A DNA stretch of 64,000 bases from Dyella sp. ASV21 (GCF_016428975.1 NZ_JAELTT010000021.1:1-64000), one strand, 5' to 3'. Shown: positions 17,516 through 26,404, counted from the stretch's first letter. Translations and numbers: made by a program. The notes: generated from the letters alone by a model not told the origin.

Positions 17516-17941
17516 ATGCGCAAGACCCTGCTGTTGCTCGTTCCCGTCGCGCTGCTCGGCGCCTGCACCTGGGGCATCACCCTGGACGATGCCGCGAAGA
17601 ACGTCCGTACGGCCTGGAGCGGCGACGTATCCTCCTGTCACGACATGGGCAAGGTCACCGTATCAGTGATGGACCATGTCGGTCCGGTCAATCGCAACGA
17701 CATCAAGGTGCGCGACGAGCTGGAAGTCATGGCGCGCAACGAGGCCGCCAAGATGCATGCCGACACCATCAAGCCGCTGGGTGAGCCCAACAATGGCTCC
17801 CAGCCCTGGGGCGCCTACCAGTGCGGCAATACCCAGCTGGCGCCCGCCAATCGTCCGGCCGGCAACGCCAACCCGGCCAATCCGGCGCCGCCGGCCACCA
17901 CGCCGGGCGGGTTTGAGACCTACCCCATCAAGAGCAACTGA
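17516..17941 (+). CDS. DUF4156 family lipoprotein
   Basis: A 141-residue lipoprotein with the signal MRKTLLLLVPVALLGAC and lipobox LGAC, the modified cysteine at residue 17. The body has the DUF4156 pattern (SCHDMGKVTVSV, then ARNEAAKMHADTIKP, then AYQCG), related in fold to the RcsF-type sensors. The C-terminal ~30 residues are a flexible proline/alanine/asparagine-rich tail. It is probably anchored in the outer membrane. Function is unknown. A strong terminator follows. Confidence 0.85.
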   Translation: MRKTLLLLVPVALLGACTWGITLDDAAKNVRTAWSGDVSSCHDMGKVTVSVMDHVGPVNRNDIKVRDELEVMARNEAAKMHADTIKPLGEPNNGSQPWGAYQCGNTQLAPANRPAGNANPANPAPPATTPGGFETYPIKSN

Positions 17942-17986
17942 GCCGCCGGCCCCCAGCCCCGCTGGGACGGTTCGCTTCAGTCCCCG

Positions 17987-18012
17987 AAAAGGCGCCCTCG
18001 TGGCGCCTTTTT
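17987..18012 (+). terminator. Rho-independent terminator after the DUF4156 gene
   Basis: AAAAGGCGCC (17987-17996), a CTCGT loop and GGCGCCTTTT (18002-18011) make a perfect 10-bp stem running into a T-tract. It isolates the following MarR operon. Confidence 0.9.
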
Positions 18013-18033
18013 CACATCCAAAAGCTGACGCTC

Positions 18034-18062
18034 TTGCGTGGCCCTCGCGGCAGGCATAAAAT
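18034..18062 (+). promoter_or_regulatory. Promoter of the marR-FUSC efflux operon
   Basis: TTGCGT (18034-18039) and TAAAAT (18057-18062) are separated by 17 nt. The predicted transcription start falls inside the palindromes at 18067-18088, 40 nt before the marR start. Confidence 0.65.
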
Positions 18063-18066
18063 TTAC

Positions 18067-18088
18067 ATGTATATATTACATATATGTA
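18067..18088. promoter_or_regulatory. Probable MarR operator
   Basis: ATGTA-TATAT-TACAT (18067-18081) and TACATATATGTA (18077-18088) are two overlapping perfect inverted repeats directly downstream of the -10 box. AT-rich palindromes of this size are typical MarR-family operators, so the regulator just downstream probably represses its own operon here. Confidence 0.6.
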
Positions 18089-18106
18089 CTATCTGGGCCG
18101 AGCGCC

Positions 18107-18601
18107 ATGAGCAGCTTCCTTCCGACCGAACAGCGATTGGCGGTGACACGCCAGCGGCATCCCGCGTTTCCGCGGGAGCCGGCCGTGCTCATTCGCCTGA
18201 TCCGCCACATCTTCAAGCGGGTGCATGACGACGCCAATGCCATGCTCAAGCCCTACGGCATCAATCATCCCGAGTACAACCTGTTGATGATGCTGTACGG
18301 CACGGAGGGCTACACGCTGCATCCCACTGAACTGGCCGATGCGGCGGGCGAAAAATCCGCCAACATCACTCGTCTCACCAACGAGTTGGCGGAGAAGGGG
18401 CTGATCGCGCGCCAGGCCAGCGACGAGGATCGCCGCAAGATCGCGCTTACGCTTACCGAGCAAGGTCTGGCGCTGATCGAGAACTTCCTTCCCGCCGTGT
18501 GCGCCTTGCTGGAGCGCCAGATCGGCGACATGCAGCCGCGCGACATGGCACAGCTGGAAAAACTGCTGAAGAAATTCCTCGCCCAGCTGGAGCGGGAATA
18601 A
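18107..18601 (+). CDS. MarR-family transcriptional regulator
   Basis: A 164-residue winged-helix regulator. The DNA-binding core is LHPTELADAAGEKSANITRLTNELAEKGLIAR, followed by the wing QASDEDRRKIALTLTEQG, both standard MarR features. The N-terminal ~35 residues form the dimerisation region. It is the first gene of a four-gene operon with the FUSC permease (3-nt gap), a DUF1656 protein and a membrane fusion protein. It most likely represses the operon and is released by an aromatic or phenolic ligand; that is inferred from family and context. An open upstream extension to 18038 overlaps the promoter and is rejected. Confidence 0.92.
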   Translation: MSSFLPTEQRLAVTRQRHPAFPREPAVLIRLIRHIFKRVHDDANAMLKPYGINHPEYNLLMMLYGTEGYTLHPTELADAAGEKSANITRLTNELAEKGLIARQASDEDRRKIALTLTEQGLALIENFLPAVCALLERQIGDMQPRDMAQLEKLLKKFLAQLERE

Positions 18602-18604
18602 GCC

Positions 18605-20746
18605 ATGGCCGCCGTTCCCTCCGAGCTTCCCGCCAAATCGCGCTGGCCCTGGTTGAGCGAGTTCCTTGTCGGCGAGCGGCAAGCCTGGATCTTCGTGTTC
18701 AAGTGCCTGCTGGCGTTTTACATCGCCGCGTGGCTATCCATGCTGTTCCAGCTGGAGCAGCCCTCGACCACCATGATCACCGTATCCATCGTGATGCATC
18801 CGCACAGCGGCATGGTGCTCGCCAAGAGCTTCTATCGCACCATCGGCACGGTGGCGGGCAGCTTGTGCGGCGTGTTGCTGATGGCGGCGTTCCCACAGCA
18901 GCGCGAACTGTTCCTGGTATCGCTGTCGCTATGGGTGGGGCTGTGCGCCGGCGGCGCAGTGCTCTACCGCAACTTCATGTCCTACGGCTTCGTGCTGGCA
19001 GGCTATACCGCGGCCATCGTGGCCCTGCCGGCCATCAACAACCCCTACACCGTATTCGACTCCGCGATGATGCGCGTGAGCGAGGTGCTGCTAGGCATCG
19101 TGGTGGCGGGCCTGGTCAGCGACGTGGTGCTGCCCGAGCGCCTGCGCCAGGTATTGCGCCGCAATGCGCGCGAGCACTATGCGCACTTCATCGAATTCGC
19201 GCGCGGCAGCCTGGGTGGCGCCATCCCCCGTTCGGAGATGGAACAGGCGCATCTGCGCTTCGTGCGTGCGGCGGTGCAACTGGAAGACCTGCGCGCCTCG
19301 GTGATCTTTGAAGATCCGGAGGCGCGCGCGCGCAGTAGCCGCATGCAGTTGCTCAACCTGCGCTACATGGCGGCCGCGACCACCTTTCAGTCCCTGCACC
19401 ACCTCATCAATCGCCTGCAGCGCAACAACCATCCACGCACGGCCGGCGCGCTTATTCGCCTGTACGCGCCGGTGGGCGAGGCGTTGACGCCGCCGGCATC
19501 CGAACGCGGCATGCCACGCCAGCTCACCACCCGCCTCGAAGCCTGCGAAGCCCAGCTGCCCGTGTTAGCGGCACAGCTGCGCGAAGAGCTGCGGCAGGAC
19601 CCGGAGCTGTTGCTGGAGTTCGATAGCGGCACCGCGCTGCTGTACCGATTCGTTGCCGAACTGCGCGACTTCACCGCGCTGGAAGCCACCCTGCGCGAAA
19701 CCCAGGGGCGCCTCACCGGTAACGTCGAACGGGTGGATTTCAAGCGCGCCAACGATTACGTGGCGCCCCTCATCGCCGTGATCCGCACCTTCCTCACCAT
19801 GATCACGCTGAGCGTGTTCTGGCTGTGGACCGGCTGGCCGTTCGGCCCCAGTGCGATGCTGCTCGCCACCATCTTCAGCGGCCTGATGGCGGCCTCGCCC
19901 AACCCGGTGGCCAACACCGTCAACACCTGGATCGGCTACGCGGTCGGCATGACTGCGGCGTACTTCGTGGTGTTCTACCTGATGCCGGGCAGCGATGGGT
20001 TCGTGATGCTGTTCCTGGTCACTGCGCCCTTGCTGGCGGTGGGCCCGTACCTCACCACGCGCAACGCCACGCTGCCGGGTATCGGCGCGGGCTATACGCT
20101 GGGCTACGTGTATATCCTCGCGTTGAAGAATCCGATGGTGTACAGCCCGGAGCATTTCCTTAACGACGCCATCGCCTCGCTGTTCGGCCTGATGATGTCG
20201 GCCACGGCATTCATGGTCATTCCCACTGTAATCGGCACCGAGTGGTTGCGTCGCCGCCAACTGGTGCAACTGCGCCGCCAGGTGGCGTTGGCGGCGACCG
20301 CGCCGCTGCAAGGCCTGGTGTACCGCTTCGAAACGGAGAACCGCGACCTGTTCCACCAGATCGTGCAGTTTACCCAACCCAATAGCGCCGAATCGCGCGC
20401 GTTACTGGGGTGGGCGCTGGCTGTGCATGACAGTGGCCGCGCGCTGATCGAGTTGCGCGAGGACATGCGACACACCGAACTGCCGCCGCCCGTGGCCGAG
20501 GCCATGCAGCGCGCAGTGGATGCGCTGGCGCGCCTCTACGACGAGCCGGATCAGGCGCGCTGGCGCGACGCCGACCGCAGCGTCGAGCACGCGCTCACCC
20601 TCACCATGCACACGCTGCCGCAGGCGCGCGCGAGCTGCCGCCCGGCGCTGGCGCACCTGCTGCAATTGCGTACCGCCCTGCGCGATGACGAATCCGCGCT
20701 GGCCCCTTATATCGACAAGGCGCAGGAGACCGCCCGTGCCGTTTGA
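18605..20746 (+). CDS. FUSC-family inner-membrane efflux permease (AaeB-like)
   Basis: A 713-residue protein with the two-block architecture of the fusaric acid resistance family: an N-terminal helix bundle (~residues 28-175), a soluble middle (~180-385) and a second helix bundle (~390-545), then a cytoplasmic helical tail. With the small DUF1656 protein and the HlyD-type adaptor downstream it forms an AaeXAB-type pump, which exports aromatic acids or related compounds. No outer-membrane channel gene is present, so it probably borrows one. It starts 3 nt after the marR stop. Confidence 0.92.
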   Translation: MAAVPSELPAKSRWPWLSEFLVGERQAWIFVFKCLLAFYIAAWLSMLFQLEQPSTTMITVSIVMHPHSGMVLAKSFYRTIGTVAGSLCGVLLMAAFPQQRELFLVSLSLWVGLCAGGAVLYRNFMSYGFVLAGYTAAIVALPAINNPYTVFDSAMMRVSEVLLGIVVAGLVSDVVLPERLRQVLRRNAREHYAHFIEFARGSLGGAIPRSEMEQAHLRFVRAAVQLEDLRASVIFEDPEARARSSRMQLLNLRYMAAATTFQSLHHLINRLQRNNHPRTAGALIRLYAPVGEALTPPASERGMPRQLTTRLEACEAQLPVLAAQLREELRQDPELLLEFDSGTALLYRFVAELRDFTALEATLRETQGRLTGNVERVDFKRANDYVAPLIAVIRTFLTMITLSVFWLWTGWPFGPSAMLLATIFSGLMAASPNPVANTVNTWIGYAVGMTAAYFVVFYLMPGSDGFVMLFLVTAPLLAVGPYLTTRNATLPGIGAGYTLGYVYILALKNPMVYSPEHFLNDAIASLFGLMMSATAFMVIPTVIGTEWLRRRQLVQLRRQVALAATAPLQGLVYRFETENRDLFHQIVQFTQPNSAESRALLGWALAVHDSGRALIELREDMRHTELPPPVAEAMQRAVDALARLYDEPDQARWRDADRSVEHALTLTMHTLPQARASCRPALAHLLQLRTALRDDESALAPYIDKAQETARAV

Positions 20747-20936
20747 AATCGCTCTAGCCGACGCCTTGGTGCCTAGCATCCTGCTGGTCTACGCCGGCTG
20801 CCTGCTGGTCCTGTGGGTGATCGACACCATCGTGGGCCGCTATGGCCTGTATCGCTACGTCTGGCATCCGTCGCTGTTTCGCGTGGCGGTGTTCTTCGTC
20901 CTGTTCGGCGTCGCCGGCCTGCTGCTGTATCCCTGA
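20736..20936 (+). CDS. DUF1656 (AaeX-like) small membrane protein
   Basis: A 66-residue protein starting at GTG 20736 inside the end of the permease gene (11-nt overlap), with CAGGAGA upstream as ribosome site. It begins PFEIALADALVPSILL, has two hydrophobic segments (~13-32 and ~48-65) and the conserved GLYRYVWHPSLFRVA between them. This is the DUF1656 pattern, a constant partner of FUSC permeases and HlyD adaptors. Its role in the pump is unknown. Confidence 0.9.
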   Translation: MPFEIALADALVPSILLVYAGCLLVLWVIDTIVGRYGLYRYVWHPSLFRVAVFFVLFGVAGLLLYP

Positions 20937-20945
20937 GCCCTCACT

Positions 20946-21974
20946 ATGAAGATTCAAACCCAAGCCCTGCTCCGTTTCGGCATTACCGCCATTGTGGTCA
21001 TCGTGGCGCTGCTGCTCTGCCGCGCCCTTTGGGATCACTACATGTACTCACCGTGGACCCGCGACGGCCGCGTGCGCGCCGAAGTGGTGCGTATCGCACC
21101 GGATGTGTCCGGACTGGTGACGCGCGTGGCGGTGATCGACAACCAGGAAGTGAAGAAGGGCGATGTGCTGTTCGAGATCGACCCCGAGCGTTACCACATC
21201 GCGCTGGCGCAGGCCGAGGCCAATCTCAACGCCGCCAAGGCCAGCGCGCGCGCCGCCGGCGCCAACATCGATGCCGTGCTCGCCAGCGCCAGTGCGCGCA
21301 AGGCCGAGTACGACATGCGCCAGGAGCAGGCCAAGCGCCGCCAGGCGCTGGCCGACGTAGTGCCCAAGGAGGAGCGCACGGACGCCAAGTCGGCCGCCGA
21401 TACCGCGCTGGCGATCTGGCAGCAGGCCCAGGCCAGTGGCCATCAGGCCAGCGCGGCGCGTGAGCAGGCCGAGGCCGCCGTGGTCCAGGCACAGGTGGCG
21501 GTGGATCGCGCCAAGCTCGACGTGGAACGCACCGAAGTACGCGCGCCGGTCGACGGCTATGTCACCAACCTCGACGTGCGTGTGGGCGACTATGCCGCCA
21601 CCGGCAATCCGCGCCTGGCGCTGATCGATCGCCACAGCTACTACGTCTACGGCTACTTCGAGGAAACCAAGCTGCCATACCTGCGCGTGGGCGATCCGGT
21701 GGACGTGCGCCTGATGAGCGGTGGCGTGCATCTGAAGGGCCACATCATCGGCGTGGCGCGCGGCATCACCGACCGCGACAACCCCACCGGCCGCGACCTG
21801 CTCGCCGACGTCAATCCCACCTTCAACTGGGTGCGCCTGGCCCAGCGCGTACCGGTGCGCATCGCCATCGACGAGTCCAGCGTGCCCAAGGATGTGGTGC
21901 TCGCGGCGGGTATGACGGCCAGCATCGACGTGCAGCCGCGCCGGGTCCTGGATCAGCCGCAAGCGCAGCACTGA
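20946..21974 (+). CDS. HlyD-family membrane fusion protein (AaeA-like)
   Basis: A 342-residue periplasmic adaptor anchored by one N-terminal helix (~residues 8-28). The biotinyl-lipoyl half-motifs are VRIAPDVSGLVTRVAVIDNQEVKKGD and TEVRAPVDGYVTNLDVRVGDY, flanking an alanine-rich alpha-helical hairpin (~75-185). It joins the FUSC permease to an outer-membrane factor. It begins 9 nt after the DUF1656 gene and closes the operon; a hairpin follows at 21996-22017. Confidence 0.93.
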   Translation: MKIQTQALLRFGITAIVVIVALLLCRALWDHYMYSPWTRDGRVRAEVVRIAPDVSGLVTRVAVIDNQEVKKGDVLFEIDPERYHIALAQAEANLNAAKASARAAGANIDAVLASASARKAEYDMRQEQAKRRQALADVVPKEERTDAKSAADTALAIWQQAQASGHQASAAREQAEAAVVQAQVAVDRAKLDVERTEVRAPVDGYVTNLDVRVGDYAATGNPRLALIDRHSYYVYGYFEETKLPYLRVGDPVDVRLMSGGVHLKGHIIGVARGITDRDNPTGRDLLADVNPTFNWVRLAQRVPVRIAIDESSVPKDVVLAAGMTASIDVQPRRVLDQPQAQH

Positions 21975-21995
21975 CGCGTCTTGGCGCCATGGTGG

Positions 21996-22017
21996 ACGCC
22001 GTGCTGCTGCACGGCGT
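21996..22017 (+). terminator. Hairpin ending the efflux operon
   Basis: ACGCCGTGC (21996-22004), a TGCT loop and GCACGGCGT (22009-22017) form a perfect 9-bp stem 22 nt after the adaptor stop. There is no T-run, so termination strength is uncertain. Confidence 0.5.
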
Positions 22018-22078
22018 TGACGCGGCGCGTACGGGGGCGGCTCCTACATTGGGGCGCGCTTGATTACCATGGCGCCCC

Positions 22079-23473
22079 ATGAATCGACCTTTGCCCTCAC
22101 CGCGTAGCCTTGCCCGTCGGCTGCTGTCCCTGCGTCGGCGGCGGGAGCTGGACATGTCCGGCTTTCCGCAGCTGGCGGTGCCCGCTACGGCCATTACCAC
22201 GCTGGCGGGGCCGGCCGCCTTTCGCCAGGCCTTGCTGGAGCTGATCGGCTCGGCGCAGCGCCGTATCGTGCTGGTGGCCTTGTACCTGCAGGACGACGAT
22301 GCCGGCCGCGAGGTGCTGGACGCGCTGTATGCCGCGCGCGCGGCGCGGCCGCAGCTGAAGGTGGAGGTTTACGTCGACTGGCATCGCGCCCGTCGTGGGC
22401 TGATCGGCAAGGGCGCCAGCGAAGGCAATGCGGCGATGTATCGGGAGTATGCGCAGCGCCTGGGCGAGGGCGTGGTGATTCGCGGTGTGCCGGTACAGAA
22501 CCGCGAGTTGTTCGGCGTGCTGCACCTGAAGGGCTTCATCGTGGACGATGCCGTGCTCTACAGCGGCGCCAGTCTCAACGATGTGTATCTCAACAAGCAC
22601 GGGCGTTATCGCCTGGATCGCTACCATCTGATCCGCCATCGTGGCCTCGCCGACAGCATGGCGGATTTCGTCGCGCGTGAGTTTCACGCCAGCGATGCCG
22701 TGCCCCGTTTCGATCAGTTGCCGCTGCCCAGTACGCGTGAGCTGCACGAACCCATCCGCCGCCTGCGGCAATCGCTGCAACAAGCCCGCTACCAAGGGCC
22801 GCACGATGAGGCCGGCGCGGGCGAGGTCACGGTGATTCCACTGGCCGGCTTCGGGCGTGGCGACAACGCGCTCAATGAAACCCTGCTGGGTCTGCTGCGC
22901 AACGCGCGGCAGCGGGTGATTCTGCTCACCCCGTACTTCAATCTGCCGCGCCCGGTGCGCGCGGCCATCGGTCAACTGCTGCGACGCGGCTGTCAGCTCG
23001 ACATCATGGTCGGCGACAAGGTGGCCAACGATTTCTACATCCCGCCCGAGCAGCCGTTCAGCCGCATCGGCCTGTTGCCGTATCTCTACGAGAGCAACCT
23101 GCGCCGCTTCGCGCGCTCGCATCAGGGCGCCATCGAGCGTGGTCGCCTGAACCTGTGGCTGTGGCGCCACCACGACAACAGCTATCACCTCAAGGGGCTG
23201 TTCGTCGATCACGACGTGGCGGTGCTCACCGGCAACAATCTCAATCCTCGGGCATGGGCGCTGGATCTGGAAAACGGTCTGCTGTTGCGCGACCCCTCGG
23301 GCCTGCTGGTCGCGCAGCACGAGGCCGAGTGGCTGGCGCTGCGCCAGCACGCCACGCGTCTGAATCATTACCGAGAGTTGCAAGGTGCACGTGGCTATCC
23401 GCCCGAGGTGCGGCGCCTGCTCAAGCGTTTGCGCCGAGTGCGCCTGGATCGATTGATCGGGCAGTTGCTCTAA
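22079..23473 (+). CDS. pssA: CDP-diacylglycerol--serine O-phosphatidyltransferase, phospholipase-D type
   Basis: A 464-residue enzyme that makes phosphatidylserine, the precursor of phosphatidylethanolamine, at the inner membrane. Two HKD-type motifs are visible: HLKGFIVDDAVLYSGASLND near residue 156 and HLKGLFVDHDVAVLTGNNLN near residue 370. The first motif and the following YRLDRYHLIRHR closely follow E. coli PssA, and the length agrees (451 in E. coli). The N-terminal ~25 residues are basic, consistent with membrane or ribosome association. It is a single-gene unit facing a convergent YdcF-like gene. Confidence 0.92.
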   Translation: MNRPLPSPRSLARRLLSLRRRRELDMSGFPQLAVPATAITTLAGPAAFRQALLELIGSAQRRIVLVALYLQDDDAGREVLDALYAARAARPQLKVEVYVDWHRARRGLIGKGASEGNAAMYREYAQRLGEGVVIRGVPVQNRELFGVLHLKGFIVDDAVLYSGASLNDVYLNKHGRYRLDRYHLIRHRGLADSMADFVAREFHASDAVPRFDQLPLPSTRELHEPIRRLRQSLQQARYQGPHDEAGAGEVTVIPLAGFGRGDNALNETLLGLLRNARQRVILLTPYFNLPRPVRAAIGQLLRRGCQLDIMVGDKVANDFYIPPEQPFSRIGLLPYLYESNLRRFARSHQGAIERGRLNLWLWRHHDNSYHLKGLFVDHDVAVLTGNNLNPRAWALDLENGLLLRDPSGLLVAQHEAEWLALRQHATRLNHYRELQGARGYPPEVRRLLKRLRRVRLDRLIGQLL

Positions 23474-23507
23474 GGACGCGCGCGCCGCTTGGGGGCCCGC
23501 CAGGCGC

Positions 23508-24092
23508 TCAGCGCCAGCGCAGCCAATAGGCCAGGTACCCCGGCACTTCGCGCAGGCTCGAATACACGTCGCGCGCGAACCATTGATGCGGATAGACGCC
23601 GCCGGCCACCACCGCGCCCGACTGCTGCAAGGCCAGTTCGGCGCGCGGCAGATGGTAGTACTGGGAAACCACGACCACACGCCGCTTGCCGTTGGCCTGT
23701 AGCCATGCCTGCGCATGGTCGGCCGAGGCGCGCGTATGGTTGCCAAGGGCATCCTCGATCACCGCGTGCTCGGGCACGCCATGTTCCACCAGCCAGCGCT
23801 TCATGCCCATGGCTTCGTTGCGGCCGTCACGCGGGTCAATGCCGCCGCTGACCATGATGATGGTGCACCCACCACGCGCGTAGAGCGCGCGGGCTGCCTG
23901 GAGTCGCGCCTCCAGGCGTGGCATCGGGCGACTGTCATGGCTCACGGTGTTGCCTAGCACCAGGGCCAGGTCGGCGGTCGCGGGCGTATTGCGCAGGCCC
24001 GCATGGGCAATGGCGCATGCACCGATGACCCAGGCCAGCGCCAGCGTGCACGCGCCGCGCCGTAAGCATCTGACTAGGACTCTGTTCGCCAT
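23508..24092 (-). CDS. YdcF/SanA/ElyC-family (DUF218) envelope protein
   Basis: A 194-residue protein with an N-terminal hydrophobic segment (ACTLALAWVIGACAIAHAG) that is a signal or anchor, so it acts in the periplasm. The DUF218 core is seen in DLALVLGNTV, IIMVSGGIDPRDGRNEA, NHTRASADHAQAWL and VVVVSQYYHLPRAELAL. Family members influence envelope integrity and vancomycin tolerance, but the biochemical role is unknown. The start is uncertain: ATG 24092 follows a GGAG-like site; ATG 24140 would add 16 residues. Confidence 0.82.
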   Translation of the reverse strand: MANRVLVRCLRRGACTLALAWVIGACAIAHAGLRNTPATADLALVLGNTVSHDSRPMPRLEARLQAARALYARGGCTIIMVSGGIDPRDGRNEAMGMKRWLVEHGVPEHAVIEDALGNHTRASADHAQAWLQANGKRRVVVVSQYYHLPRAELALQQSGAVVAGGVYPHQWFARDVYSSLREVPGYLAYWLRWR

Positions 24093-24179
24093 GCGGCTGC
24101 CGCTCCGTCGACCAAGGGCGGCAGTCTGCGTGTTTGCCATGGCGTTTCGCGGGCGGCCACCGGGCGGCCCCGGGGCGGT

Positions 24180-24776
24180 TCAGCCGGCGAGCCGTTCCAG
24201 GCGCATCGTCAACCAGCGCGACACGTCCGGCCATTCGCTGGCGATCACGCTGAAGCACACGGTGTCGCGCAGGGTGCCGTCCGGGCGGCGCTTGTGGGCG
24301 CGCAGCACGCCATCGCGACGCGCGCCCAGGCGCTCGATGGCGCGCTGCGAGTCGAGGTTGCGATGATCGGTGTGAAATTCCACCGCCACGCAGCCCAGCG
24401 TGTCGAACGCATGCTGGAACAACAGGCGCTTGCAGGCGGTGTTGAGATGACTCTTCTGCCAGCGCTTGGCATACCAGGTGTAGCCAATGGCGACGCGCGG
24501 CAGTTCGGGCACGTAATCGTAGAAGCGGGTGGTACCCACGATCTCGCCGCTGCTTTTTTCGCGCACCGCAAAGGGCAGCATGATGCCGGCTGCGTGGCCT
24601 TCCAGCGCCTTGGTGACATACGCCGCCGCCTCGCCTGGCGCGGGCGCGCTGGTGAACCACAGGTTCCACAACTCGCCATCCGCGGCCGCCGCTTCCAGCG
24701 CGGGCGCATGTGCGAGCGTCAGCGGTTCGAGCGTGACAAAGGCGTCTTCCAGGCGGACAGGCGACAACACAGGCAT
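24180..24776 (-). CDS. GNAT-family N-acetyltransferase (RimJ/RimL-like)
   Basis: A 198-residue acetyltransferase. The fold is recognisable from LEPLTLAHAPALEAAAAD at the start, EIVGTTRFYDYVPELPRVAIGYTW in the middle, and AVEFHTDHRNLDSQRAIERLGARRDG, the RimL-type acetyl-CoA region, near the end. The acceptor is unknown; RimJ/RimL relatives acetylate protein N-termini, but many close homologues act on other amines. Single gene, 87 nt upstream of the YdcF-like gene on the same strand. Confidence 0.88.
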   Translation of the reverse strand: MPVLSPVRLEDAFVTLEPLTLAHAPALEAAAADGELWNLWFTSAPAPGEAAAYVTKALEGHAAGIMLPFAVREKSSGEIVGTTRFYDYVPELPRVAIGYTWYAKRWQKSHLNTACKRLLFQHAFDTLGCVAVEFHTDHRNLDSQRAIERLGARRDGVLRAHKRRPDGTLRDTVCFSVIASEWPDVSRWLTMRLERLAG

Positions 24777-24876
24777 GGGGGCTCCGGCGGGCGGACGCGC
24801 AGGCGTCCCGATCGCCGCTCAGCTTACCGTTAGGCCGGCGCGCTGTCGCTTGGCAGCCGGTCGATGCGAGGCTGCA

Positions 24877-25629
24877 TCATGTTTCGAGCGTCACATGCGG
24901 CTTAGTGTTGGGATAGATCTGCTCGACGCTGAGATCCTTGCGTTGTTCCCGGGTTGGCCAGTCGAACGCGTTGACCGGTTGACTGCGATTCACCCACAGC
25001 GCGTAGTAGAGATGATCCGCGCGGGGGTCGTCCGTGTTGGGATGAATCAGTATGGTCAGGCCAAGGCTGTTCAGTTGCAGCCAGGGCAGCACGGTAGGCA
25101 GCAGCGCGTTGGCAAAGCCAAAGTAGAACGATGGCGTGGTGTGCGGGCCACGCGGCTCCAGGTTCCAGTCGCCCAGTTCCACGGCGAAGCGCTCGGCTGC
25201 CCAGCGGCGGATCAGGGCGGCCTTTTCGTAGCTGTCTTCGTCGAAATAGATATGCGCGTGGTAGCTCTTGATGTCGGTATACGCGCGTGGCCTGGCCGGT
25301 AGCTGTTTCTCGCCAGGCCGAATGCCTGCGGGTCGTGGCGTGGCTTGCTTATAGGTTTCATAGCCCCAGGGGCTTTCGCCGGGTTTGTGCACCGGCTCGG
25401 CGAGGTTCTTGCCCGCATCCGCCACGCCCGATGCCTGTGGGCTGCCCGTCGCCCTGGTCGGCGCGGCCAAGCCGGCAAAGGCCAGGGCGCCGATGGCCAG
25501 GCCGCTGTCGCGAATCAACTGTCGCCGCTGCGGGGAGAGCAGGTTGGCCCATTCGCCATCGACCGCTTGATTCACCGGTGCGGTATCGAGTGGGTGGTTG
25601 TTCTTTGGCGCGTCGGTCCGGTCTGTCAT
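24877..25629 (-). CDS. DOPA 4,5-dioxygenase family protein with Tat-like N-terminus
   Basis: The last ~130 of 250 residues match the small DOPA 4,5-dioxygenase-like family, which opens catechol rings: SYHAHIYFDE (122-131), RGPHTTPSFYFGF (160-172) and IHPNTDDPRADH (195-206) carry the conserved metal-ligand-type histidines. The first ~115 residues are extra: a polar leader, twin arginines at 35-36 (SPQRRQLIRDSG), a hydrophobic stretch (LAIGALAFAGLAAP) and a proline-rich linker. This suggests export by the Tat route, unusual for the family, whose members are normally ~110-120 residues and cytoplasmic. The start at 25629 follows AAGGG. No neighbouring aromatic-degradation gene is present. Confidence 0.78.
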   Translation of the reverse strand: MTDRTDAPKNNHPLDTAPVNQAVDGEWANLLSPQRRQLIRDSGLAIGALAFAGLAAPTRATGSPQASGVADAGKNLAEPVHKPGESPWGYETYKQATPRPAGIRPGEKQLPARPRAYTDIKSYHAHIYFDEDSYEKAALIRRWAAERFAVELGDWNLEPRGPHTTPSFYFGFANALLPTVLPWLQLNSLGLTILIHPNTDDPRADHLYYALWVNRSQPVNAFDWPTREQRKDLSVEQIYPNTKPHVTLET

Positions 25630-25795
25630 GGGTATCCCTTCGATTGCCGGCATGAATCGATGGCGTCGAGGCGACGCCTTGTCTTTTCATCGAATACGGC
25701 AGATGGGGAAACCCCGCGAATGACCTTTTCGCATGAGGTTAGAACCGCCGGTTATATGCGATTTGGACGGCCAAATCGACGGCGGTCGAGGGCGG

Positions 25796-26221
25796 CTAGC
25801 TGCCGCTCTTGCGCCGCTTGCCGGCGGCCGCGGTGTTCAGCGCGATGGCGGCCTTGATAAGTGCTGCCAGGGCTTTCTCGTTCAGCGTGTCGCCTTCGTG
25901 GATATCGATGGCGCGCCGCGTATGGCCTTCCAGGCTGGCGTTGAAGAGGGCGGCGGGGTCGTCCAGCGAGGCGCCTTTAGCGAAGGTCAGCTTCACGGTG
26001 CTCTTGTACGTTTCGCCGGTGCACAGAATGCCCGCGTGGGACCACACCGGCACGCCGCGCCACTTCCATTCTTCCACCACCGCCGGGTCGGTTCGCTGGA
26101 TCAGTGCCCGTACGCGGGCCAGCATGTCGCCGCGCCAGTCACCCAGTTCCTTGATCCTGGCGTCGATGTGCTGGGAAGGCGTGGCGCCCGCGGTGTGGTC
26201 GTCGGAATCACGCTTGCTCAT
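25796..26221 (-). CDS. DUF1801 domain protein
   Basis: A 141-residue cytoplasmic protein. The pattern IDARIKELGDWRGDMLARVRALI followed by EEWKWRGVPVWSHAGILC and KLTFAKGASL is that of DUF1801 (YdhG-like) proteins, a small alpha/beta fold of unknown function. The C-terminal tail GKRRKSGS is basic. The start MSKRDSDD at 26221 is chosen over an upstream extension to 26284 that is proline-rich and lacks a ribosome site. Confidence 0.85.
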   Translation of the reverse strand: MSKRDSDDHTAGATPSQHIDARIKELGDWRGDMLARVRALIQRTDPAVVEEWKWRGVPVWSHAGILCTGETYKSTVKLTFAKGASLDDPAALFNASLEGHTRRAIDIHEGDTLNEKALAALIKAAIALNTAAAGKRRKSGS

Positions 26222-26404
26222 GGCCGTGCTCGTCTCGTCGTCGCTGGGCTGACCCGGGGCGGGTAACGGGTCGGCTGTCGGCAAGGCCCCGTGCCGTTTC
26301 GCGGTCGCCGACTCAGCCGGGGTTGCCCCGTGGGCCAGCGAAAGGTAACGCGGCGATCGGGTTGCCGCCCAGTGTGGAATGGCACGGCGATGCCGCGTGG
26401 CGGC

